A stretch of 49,977 bases of DNA, taken from the NCBI GenBank assembly GCA_030432695.1, contig JAUILN010000029.1:1-49977 (forward strand), given 5' to 3'. The notes under the pieces were generated by a model. That model searched no databases. It was not told the origin of the DNA and was given only the letters and a program-made list of their open reading frames with translations. Origin of the DNA: a bacterium. Lineage in GTDB: Bacteria; Planctomycetota; UBA1135; UBA2386. Shown piece by piece: positions 36,319 through 42,866 of this stretch. Both the position numbers and the translations under genes were made by a program. How positions within the stretch are numbered: position 1 is the first letter of the stretch; each line of letters opens with the position of its first letter.

Positions 36319-39297
36319 GTGACCCGCCCCGGCGGCCGCGCCTGGAGCTACGAGCGCGACGACCTGAAGCGCGTGAAGTCGATCGTCGACATCGCGACCG
36401 CGGGTGGGACCCCCGAGGCGATCAAGACGAGCTTCAGCTACGTGTCGGGCACCGACCTCGTGTCGCAGCGCACCCGCACCGTGGTCGACGAGGACTTCAC
36501 GGGCGCCACCAGCAGCACCGACTTCGTCACCGCCTACTCCTGGGACTCGCTGGGCCGCCTGCGCCGCATCGAGGACTTCGGTGCCGCTGGCCAGCCGCCG
36601 GAGACGCACGGCTTCTGGTACTACGCCACCGGCGACACCCAATGGCATGTGCGCTGGAAGGGCACCGTCCAGCCCGGCTTCGGAACCGCGGCGTCGCGCG
36701 AGCAGAACTTCATGCCCGACGCGCTGGGCCGCCTCGTGGAGCACCGCCTCCTCGACGATCCCAACGGCACGAGCCCTGCCGACATCGTCCTTGGTCTCGC
36801 TCACTACGACTGGACCGACGCGACGACCAACCGCTCACGGATGGAGCGCACCGACGGTCTGGGACAGAAGACCGTCACCCACTACGACTTCGCCGGCCGC
36901 GCCGACGTGATCCAGCGCCCCGGCGCGCCGAGCTACGCCGCCAACGCGGGTCCGCAGATCCACTCGATGGTGGGCGAGTACGACGCGGCCTCGCGGCTCG
37001 TGAAGATGACCCACGGCACGCCGGTGCCGACGGGTTCGGGAACCGTCTTCCCGGAGGTCTCGATCCATCGCGACGGCCTGGGCCGCGTGCTGGCGCGCGA
37101 GCTGCCGAACATCCTCGACCTGCCGTTCCACTCGGTGATGGCGACGCGGGAGGTGCTGGAGCGGGACTTCCTCGGACATGCCACCAAGGCCACGACGTAC
37201 AGTGGTGACCTGTTGACACCACAGGCGGTGGTTGAGGTCTTCACTGCGCATGATGCTCTCGGTCGCGTCCACTCGGAGGGCTACAAGTTCGGCTGGCTCG
37301 ACCATGTGGCGGACGACCAGTGGACGGTAGGCATCGACTACGACGCCAACTTCCGCGACCGCCGCTCCAAGCTGACCTACCACGGCGGCCTGGAGATCGA
37401 GCACCGCTGGGACTCCATCGGTCGTCTCGCCGGCCTCGATTGGAACCCCGACGGCAGCAGTGAGCTGCTCGCCAACTACGGCCACTTCGGTCACCGCACC
37501 TCCTGGCGTCGACTGAAGCCGGAGGACGCCGCCACCGGCGTGTTCCTCGACACCGACTACGAGTTCGACGCCTTCGGTCGGACCTCGGCGATCCGCGATG
37601 CGCGGATCGGCTCGTCGCCGCAACAGTTCGCCAGCTACGACTTCGTCTACGACGACTGGGGCAACCTGGTGGAGGAGCAGTACGACCGTCTCGACGGCAA
37701 TAGCTCCACCACGAACCAGGGCGACCTGTTCGCCTACGACCGGTTCCATCGCCTGAAGCAGGCGATCCTCGGCGATCCGGCCGGGGCCCCCGGCTCGTCG
37801 TCGGGCTTCGTCGCGAAGCTCACCTACAACCTCGACGCCGCGGGCAACCGCGAGACGGTCGATCGGGAAGACGGAGCGGGCGCGACCACCACCACCGACT
37901 ACGACGCGGTCGCCAACCGCTACGTGCACGTCGACCAGGTGCCGGTGCCCAACCCGCGGCCGACGTACCTGTACGACGACCGCGGCAACCTGATCCAGGA
38001 CAAGCAGTTCTTCTACGTCTACGACTTCAAGGACCGGCTGTCGGAGGTCTACGCGCTGGTGGAGAGCGAGCCGGTCGCTGAGTCGACCGCGCTCGATGAT
38101 CCGGAGGCGTTCGAATCGCAATACGTCAGCGCGGAGCTGGCGAGCGCCAGGCCATTGGAAGAGGCTCGCCTCCGCATCCTGCAGCGGGTCCGCGGCGACG
38201 TGTGGCAGATCGCGCGGAGCGCGCAGCGCCGGCAGGCTGCTGGCGAGCTGACCGAGCCCGTGGAGCTGCCCTCGGGCACGACGCTGACCAATTCGAGTGG
38301 CCAGCAGACCACGCAGTCCTCGTCGTCGCAGACGAGCCTTCAGCTCATCGCGCTCTACGGCTACGACCCGTTCGATCGCCGGATCGCGCGGGTGCTGGTC
38401 GCCGCGTCGAGCACCTACCTGCACGTCTACGACGGCTGGCGGGAGATCGAGGAGCTGCTCGTAGAACCGTCCACCGGCACGAAGACGGCGGTGAAGCAGT
38501 TCGTGTGGGGCGAGCGCCTCGACGAGATGGTGGCCTACCGCCGGCTCGAGGTGGTGCAGGGCTCACTGGAATGGGTGAGCTACCACGTGACCCAGCTCGG
38601 CCACGAGTCGATCACGCGGGTGATCGACGAAGAGGGGAACCTGCTCGAGCAGTCGGTCTACGACCCCTACGGCAAGCCGACGGTGTTCGATGCGAGCGAG
38701 GCGCCGATCGGGGCGGTCTCGGGCGTGGGGTTGCCGTTCAGTTGGAAGGGGCACCGCGTGGATCCCGAGACCGGGCTGATCTACATGCGGCACCGCTTCT
38801 ATTCGCGGGAGCTGGGGCGGTTTGTGTCGGTGGATCCTATCGGGTCTTGGGGAGACAGGCTCAATCTGGGTGGGGGCTACTCCTATGGGGGTTCGGCTCC
38901 GCAGGTCTACCTGGATCCGTATGGACGGCAGGGAGAGACAGCACAGGCGATACTCGACTTCTGGCGTGGCGCGGCCGATGATGTGACTTTTGGCTACGCA
39001 ACAGAGTTCCGAGTCTGGCTCTGGGGTGATGAAGGCAAGGTAATCTGCGAAACTGCGCACACTGCGGGTCAATACGCGGCCATTATCATACCTGGAAATC
39101 AGTTCAAGAAGATTGGGAGAGGGCTCGCCAAGGAGGTTGCGGAGGAATTCGGTGAAGAAGCAGTCGACAGACTGCTCAAGAAGGGCGCCAGAGAGCTGGG
39201 GGAAGAGGGCGCGGAGGAGGGAGCTGAAAGAGTCGCGCGCGAGGTCGGGGAAGAGCTTGGTGAGGGGGTCGCGGAAGGCGCCGCAAGGGGGGGGTGA
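36319..39297 (+). CDS. RHS/YD-repeat protein, C-terminal fragment with RHS core (interrupted gene)
   Basis: The frame is the same as that of the fragment ending at 36306. It is open from 36307, with a first possible start at GTG 36319 and 992 residues. Many YD repeats are present (YDWTDATTNRSRMERTDG, YDFAGRADVIQRPG, YDPFDRRIARVLV). The RHS-associated core lies at about residues 815-870 (RHRFYSRELGRFVSVDPIG, GGYSYGGS, YLDPYGR), which marks the point after which toxin sequence varies. The last 120 residues have lower G+C and end in a charged Glu-rich helix (VAEEFGEEAVDRLLKK). The frame stops at TGA 39295 directly after a G8 run. One extra G would join it to the 96-residue toxin-like frame. Confidence 0.82.
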   Translation: MTRPGGRAWSYERDDLKRVKSIVDIATAGGTPEAIKTSFSYVSGTDLVSQRTRTVVDEDFTGATSSTDFVTAYSWDSLGRLRRIEDFGAAGQPPETHGFWYYATGDTQWHVRWKGTVQPGFGTAASREQNFMPDALGRLVEHRLLDDPNGTSPADIVLGLAHYDWTDATTNRSRMERTDGLGQKTVTHYDFAGRADVIQRPGAPSYAANAGPQIHSMVGEYDAASRLVKMTHGTPVPTGSGTVFPEVSIHRDGLGRVLARELPNILDLPFHSVMATREVLERDFLGHATKATTYSGDLLTPQAVVEVFTAHDALGRVHSEGYKFGWLDHVADDQWTVGIDYDANFRDRRSKLTYHGGLEIEHRWDSIGRLAGLDWNPDGSSELLANYGHFGHRTSWRRLKPEDAATGVFLDTDYEFDAFGRTSAIRDARIGSSPQQFASYDFVYDDWGNLVEEQYDRLDGNSSTTNQGDLFAYDRFHRLKQAILGDPAGAPGSSSGFVAKLTYNLDAAGNRETVDREDGAGATTTTDYDAVANRYVHVDQVPVPNPRPTYLYDDRGNLIQDKQFFYVYDFKDRLSEVYALVESEPVAESTALDDPEAFESQYVSAELASARPLEEARLRILQRVRGDVWQIARSAQRRQAAGELTEPVELPSGTTLTNSSGQQTTQSSSSQTSLQLIALYGYDPFDRRIARVLVAASSTYLHVYDGWREIEELLVEPSTGTKTAVKQFVWGERLDEMVAYRRLEVVQGSLEWVSYHVTQLGHESITRVIDEEGNLLEQSVYDPYGKPTVFDASEAPIGAVSGVGLPFSWKGHRVDPETGLIYMRHRFYSRELGRFVSVDPIGSWGDRLNLGGGYSYGGSAPQVYLDPYGRQGETAQAILDFWRGAADDVTFGYATEFRVWLWGDEGKVICETAHTAGQYAAIIIPGNQFKKIGRGLAKEVAEEFGEEAVDRLLKKGARELGEEGAEEGAERVAREVGEELGEGVAEGAARGG
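39287..39294 (+). repeat. G8 homopolymer at the RHS-toxin junction
   Basis: Eight consecutive G bases are followed directly by the TGA that ends the RHS frame. With nine G (or six) the codons read AGG GGG GGG GTG AAG and continue into the 96-residue toxin-like frame. Mononucleotide tracts of this length are slippage-prone in cells and error-prone in sequencing. Confidence 0.8.
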
Positions 39298-39584
39298 AGG
39301 CGGAGAAGGCGCTTCTTGGATCCAAGAAGCATGGCATCAACTGGAAAGAAGGGCCGGCCAGGGCTAGGAAGACGGGCAAGCCCCAGGGTCAGTTCGGCAG
39401 TGAGGCGGATGTGAACTTCGCCGTGGACAAGGCAGGTGGCCTCAAGCCGGGCGAGAGCGGCGTGTTCGATCTGCCAAGCGGCCACAGCTCTGTCGTGCAC
39501 CTTCCGGACGGATCGACGGTTGGCGCTACCCAGGTGTGGGTGCGTCGCAATGCAAGCGGCACTGTGCACGCGTATACCCGATGA
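39294..39584 (+). CDS. Toxin-tip-like domain of the RHS protein, now in a separate frame
   Basis: The frame encodes 96 residues starting at GTG 39294, whose first G is the last base of the G8 tract. The sequence (GSKKHGINWKEGPARARKTG, then VHLPDGSTV and SGTVHAYTR) has the KHG start and basic, compact character of BECR-fold RNase toxins. It may belong to the group called polymorphic toxin type 17, but that assignment is from memory and unverified. It has no start of its own with a ribosome site, which fits a C-terminal domain cut off by a frameshift. Its stop overlaps the start of the next gene as ATGA (39581-39584). G+C is lower than in the flanks. Confidence 0.7.
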   Translation: MKAEKALLGSKKHGINWKEGPARARKTGKPQGQFGSEADVNFAVDKAGGLKPGESGVFDLPSGHSSVVHLPDGSTVGATQVWVRRNASGTVHAYTR

Positions 39585-40111
39585 CGTTTTTCATACAGGC
39601 ATCCAATCCAGAGGGGGCGCCTCAGGTGGGCGCTAGCGAAGATGATCTACGCGAAGCTATCGAGGACGTTTTCGAATCAGAGACGGAGGATGCGATACTG
39701 AATTGGAACGGTGTCTCGGTCGCGATCAGCTACAAGTACGATCTATCGGTGATGATCGATGACCTGATGAATGCGCTCATCACCATGCGGTCTGCTAGCG
39801 TCGGAGAGCTAGTGGTCGAGTGGCCTTCGAACACGTTTCAGGCCACTTGGCAGCTAGCGTGGAATGAGCAGAAGTGCGTCTGCGCGGCGACATGGAACAG
39901 CGTTTCAGGGGGCGTAGAGCGCCTGTTGTCAGAGACCGGAGCGGTTCATATCTCTCGAGATGACTTCTTGGCAGAATGGAAAGCTCCCCTGGAGCGAGTT
40001 GTCTCGGTGCTTCGGCGCGCGGGATACAGTCCCGGCGGCTTGCCGCGCTTGGGGGAGCTGGAGCAATTGCTGACTCAGCTTGCGAAGCCAGGCCGGTTGT
40101 ACCGAAGGTGA
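39581..40111 (+). CDS. Putative immunity protein for the RHS toxin
   Basis: The product has 176 residues from the ATG at 39581, which overlaps the toxin stop by 4 bases. It is acidic in the first half (SEDDLREAIEDVFESETEDAI read in parts) and has no signal peptide, as expected for a cytoplasmic inhibitor of a basic nuclease. I recognise no named immunity family. The evidence is position, size, charge and a base composition shared with the toxin: G+C is lower than in the rest of the window, pointing to acquisition with the toxin module. No clear Shine-Dalgarno site is seen, so translation may depend on coupling to the toxin frame. Confidence 0.65.
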   Translation: MTFFIQASNPEGAPQVGASEDDLREAIEDVFESETEDAILNWNGVSVAISYKYDLSVMIDDLMNALITMRSASVGELVVEWPSNTFQATWQLAWNEQKCVCAATWNSVSGGVERLLSETGAVHISRDDFLAEWKAPLERVVSVLRRAGYSPGGLPRLGELEQLLTQLAKPGRLYRR

Positions 40112-40165
40112 GGTATGTTCAATGGATGGCGTGCTGTCCCAAGAGTCCGCCGGCCCTGAACGGCC

Positions 40166-41356
40166 TCACGCTCGGCGCTCCGCGGTCGGATTCGCGGGGT
40201 GGACTGTCTTTTGAACGGCCGAGCTCGTCGCACTCGGCGCAGTCCGGTAGCGGTTAGTTGCTTCGCTTGCTGGCCTGTCGCTCCCCGCTCCCTTCGCCGT
40301 CGGCATCAAGCCGCGCGTTCGTAGTGCCGCAGCAGTCCGCCCAGGCGCTCGGTCGCGTTCACTTCGCCCCCCCCCGATCCTTGGTGGTCCAGCGATCGGC
40401 TCGTTGCCGATGCCCTGGTGTGGCCGCTCGGCGTTGTAGTGCTGGACATGCTCGCCGACCGCCCTACGCAGGTGTCCTTCACCGAGTAGCACGAGCCGGT
40501 CCAGGCACTCGCGCTTGATCGAGCCGACGAAGCGTTCGGCGATCGCGTTCATGTTCGGGGCCTGGAGCGCGATGGTCACCGGTGCAACGCCGGCGCCTTC
40601 GAGGATGCGGCGAAACTGCTCGGTGAACTTCGTGTCGCGGTCCAGGATCAGGTGACGCTTGGCCCGCAGGAAGCCGTCAACCGGATCGGTCAGGTTCCGC
40701 GCGACCTGCGCCATGAAGCGGCTGTCCGGGTTCGTGGTGATCCCGGCGATCTCGACCGCCCGCTTCGCGTGGTCGATGACGAACAGCACGTAGTGCGCAA
40801 CGAGGCCGCGCATGGTCCAGACCTCGGCGGAGAGGAAGTCGGTGGCCGCGATCGCGTCGGCGTGCGCGCGCAGGAACGAGCCCCAGGTCGTCGGGCGTTC
40901 GGGGCTCGGCGGCACTCCGTGCTCCTTCAGGGTCTTCGCGATCGTCGACCGCGCGACCGAGTGGCCAAGCTTCTTCAGCTCGCCCTGGATGCGGCAGTAG
41001 CCCCAGCTCGGGTTGGTCTCCGCCATGCCGACGATCAGCTCGCGGATCGCCTTCATGAGACCGGGTCTGCCGGTCCGCTTGTCCTGGTGCGTCCACTTCG
41101 CCGCGATCAGCCGACGGTGCCAACGCAGGATCGTGTCGGGAGTGACGAGGGTGGCAACCTCGGCGAGGAGACTGCGGCCGAGCACGATGCCCTTCGCGGC
41201 AAGTCGTCGCCGTTGCGTATCGGGCAGGCGCGGGCGTCGACCGCCAAGCTGCTCGCGGAGGACTCGGTTCTCCTCCTCGAGGTCATCGATCGCGGCGGCC
41301 TGCGCGCGCTGGACCCAACCGGCGACGGCGAGGAGGAGTAGGCGCAGAGGCGACAC
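40166..41356 (-). CDS. Integrase-core (rve) transposase with a frameshifted C-terminus
   Basis: The start chosen is GTG 41356. The protein has a coiled-coil/HTH N-terminal part (IDDLEEENRVLREQL; LVTPDTILRWHRRLI) and a GYCRIQGELKKLG motif. The DDE catalytic core follows: D173 (ATDFLSAEVW), D239 (LILDRDTKF) and E274 (NAIAERFVGS), then HYNAERPHQGIGN. After a run of nine G (plus-strand C9 at 40367-40375) the frame gives 55 residues of unlikely sequence. With eight G it would read a typical family ending (ATERLGGLLRHYERAA) and stop at 40306. So either the copy is frameshifted or the base count is wrong. The core is intact, so activity may or may not be lost. Confidence 0.85.
   Translation of the reverse strand: MSPLRLLLLAVAGWVQRAQAAAIDDLEEENRVLREQLGGRRPRLPDTQRRRLAAKGIVLGRSLLAEVATLVTPDTILRWHRRLIAAKWTHQDKRTGRPGLMKAIRELIVGMAETNPSWGYCRIQGELKKLGHSVARSTIAKTLKEHGVPPSPERPTTWGSFLRAHADAIAATDFLSAEVWTMRGLVAHYVLFVIDHAKRAVEIAGITTNPDSRFMAQVARNLTDPVDGFLRAKRHLILDRDTKFTEQFRRILEGAGVAPVTIALQAPNMNAIAERFVGSIKRECLDRLVLLGEGHLRRAVGEHVQHYNAERPHQGIGNEPIAGPPRIGGGRSERDRAPGRTAAALRTRGLMPTAKGAGSDRPASEATNRYRTAPSATSSAVQKTVHPANPTAERRA
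40367..40375 (-). repeat. C9/G9 homopolymer causing a frameshift in the transposase
   Basis: Nine C on the plus strand are nine G in the transposase sense strand. Removing one base restores the family-typical C-terminus ending at 40306. It lies about 1.1 kb from the G8 tract of the RHS gene, and both are one base off. Confidence 0.75.
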
Positions 41357-41378
41357 GTCCAAGGTGGTGTCCGGCGGC

Positions 41379-42548
41379 TCAGAGTTCCGTGCCCGCGCGG
41401 AGGCGATCGAGGTAACGCTGATAGGCCCACTGTCGATCACGCCGCTTGCCGGTGATCTCGACGAGCACGCCCGCTGCATCCATTGCTTGGATGGCGCGGT
41501 TTGCCGTCGGCTTCGAGGACTGGATGCGCCCGACGACCTGCGAAGACCCCACGATCGGATGTCGAGGTAGATCTTCGAAGAGCCGCAGGGCGCCAAGGGA
41601 GGCGTCGTCCATCGCGAGGACTCGGCTTCGGTCCTCGGTCACCAGTGCGAAGAGGTCGCGCGCGGTCGCGGTCGCTTCTCCGGCGATGGTGGCGACGCCT
41701 TCCAGGAAGAAGTCGGTCCAGCTCTCCCAGTCGCCCTGATGGCGAACGGCGTCCAGGCGCTCGTAGTAGATGTCTCGGTGGCGCTTGAAGAACAGGCTGA
41801 GGTAGAGCAGTGGCGCACTCAGGAGGTTCCAGTGCTCGAGCAGCAGGGTCACCAGGAGGCGGCCGATGCGTCCATTCCCATCCAGGTAGGGATGGATCGC
41901 CTCGAACTGGACGTGGAGCAATCCGGCGCGGACCAGGGGCGGCAGGGTTTGGTCGGGCGCGTGGATGTACTTTTCGAAGTCGCTCAGCAGCTCAGGCAAT
42001 GCGTCTGGTGGCGGCGGGACGTAGGCCGCGTTGCCGGGTCGCGTTCCGCCGATCCAGTTCTGGGTCCGTCGCACTTCTCCGGGGTGCTTGTCCGCGCCAC
42101 GAGCGCCTCGCATGAGCCGGGCGTGGACCTGGTTGAGCAGTTGCATCGAGAGCGGGAGGCCGTCCGGGTCGGCGATCTGCGTGCGGGCGTGCTCCAGTGC
42201 GTCCAGATGGTTGCAGACCTCCTCGATGTCCGGCTCGCCTTCGAGATCGGATCCTCCGGCCTCGAAAGTGAGAAGGTCGATCAGGGTCGCCTGGGTCCCC
42301 TCGATCTGCGACGAGAGGACGGCCTCCTTGCGCACGAAGGCGTAGAGGAACCAGTCGAGTGACGGCACCATCTCGCCGGCGATCTCCAGTCGTTCGAGGG
42401 CGCGCTCGGCCGACTGGAGGCGTTCCCGCAGCGGGCCTGTCAGGGTCAGCGGGGGCTCGGTGGGTGGCAGGGGGGCTGGGAGGAAGGCGGCAACCTCCTC
42501 GCCGGCGACCGTGGTGCGCTCGAACCGGCCGGTGTTCCTCGGTGGCAT
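41379..42548 (-). CDS. fic: Fic-family protein (probable AMP transferase) with N-terminal inhibitory motif and C-terminal winged helix
   Basis: The product has 389 residues, the usual length for the Fic_N-Fic-HTH architecture. The inhibitory motif (S/T)xxxE(G/N) is present as SSQIEG (79-84), so it is a class II Fic held inactive by its own N-terminal helix. The active-site motif HPYLDGNGRIGR (219-230) has His219 and all binding residues; Tyr replaces the usual Phe. The C-terminal 90 residues contain a helix-turn-helix (IVGSSQVVGRIQSSKPTANRAI), typical of DNA-binding or substrate recognition. Family members transfer AMP to hydroxyl groups of target proteins. An operator-like double palindrome lies 43-95 bp upstream of the start. 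The IS abuts its 3' end. Confidence 0.9.
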   Translation of the reverse strand: MPPRNTGRFERTTVAGEEVAAFLPAPLPPTEPPLTLTGPLRERLQSAERALERLEIAGEMVPSLDWFLYAFVRKEAVLSSQIEGTQATLIDLLTFEAGGSDLEGEPDIEEVCNHLDALEHARTQIADPDGLPLSMQLLNQVHARLMRGARGADKHPGEVRRTQNWIGGTRPGNAAYVPPPPDALPELLSDFEKYIHAPDQTLPPLVRAGLLHVQFEAIHPYLDGNGRIGRLLVTLLLEHWNLLSAPLLYLSLFFKRHRDIYYERLDAVRHQGDWESWTDFFLEGVATIAGEATATARDLFALVTEDRSRVLAMDDASLGALRLFEDLPRHPIVGSSQVVGRIQSSKPTANRAIQAMDAAGVLVEITGKRRDRQWAYQRYLDRLRAGTEL

Positions 42549-42590
42549 GACGGGTGGGGCGGGATCGGTCGGTGGTGCCGGGGAGTTGGG

Positions 42591-42643
42591 CTAGTAAAGG
42601 ATTCGTTCCTAGCTTGGAGGGTTAGTAACGAATTCTTTACTAG
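42591..42643. promoter_or_regulatory. Paired palindromic operator-like element upstream of fic
   Basis: CTAGTAAAGGATTCGTT (42591-42607) and AACGAATTCTTTACTAG (42627-42643) are inverted copies matching at 16 of 17 positions across a 19-bp spacer. Each half also contains its own palindrome of the form TAGTAA-N8-TTACTA (right half exact, left half one mismatch). The element is AT-rich in a GC-rich region and sits where the fic promoter should be. It is probably the binding site of a dimeric regulator, perhaps the winged helix of Fic itself. Confidence 0.7.
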
Positions 42644-42788
42644 TGCGGGGTGGAGGTCAAGCCGGGCCTCAGGCTGGCCCGGGTCCACACTCTGGCTTGT
42701 TGCTCCCCGTGCTCCCGGGATCTCGCGGGAGCTCGAGTCGTGAAGGCAGGCTCCCGACGCGGCACCGCACCCCGACTCGGTACATGCA

Positions 42789-42820
42789 ACTCGCCGCCAC
42801 CCCGAAGGGTGCCGGCGAGT
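42789..42820 (-). terminator. Hairpin with UUCG tetraloop downstream of the hydrolase gene
   Basis: A 14-bp stem (42789-42802 with 42807-42820, one mismatch) closes a 4-base loop that reads TTCG on the minus strand between CCC and GGG, an extra-stable tetraloop. It lies 46 bp after the end of the minus-strand hydrolase gene. No T-tract follows. It fits a transcript-end structure. Confidence 0.55.
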
Positions 42821-42866
42821 CAGGCTGCGGGCGGCTATCGGCCCCCGCAGCGTTCCGAGCCACGCC

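Larger units (their letters stand above)
40143..41380 (-). mobile_element. Insertion sequence with integrase-core transposase (approximate limits)
   Basis: The only firm part is the transposase gene. The limits come from a weak inverted match, GAGTCCGCCGG at 40143-40153 against CCGGCGGCTC at 41371-41380, which differs by one inserted base. No target duplication was found. If right, the element is about 1.24 kb and its right end overlaps the stop codon of the fic gene. Confidence 0.35.
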
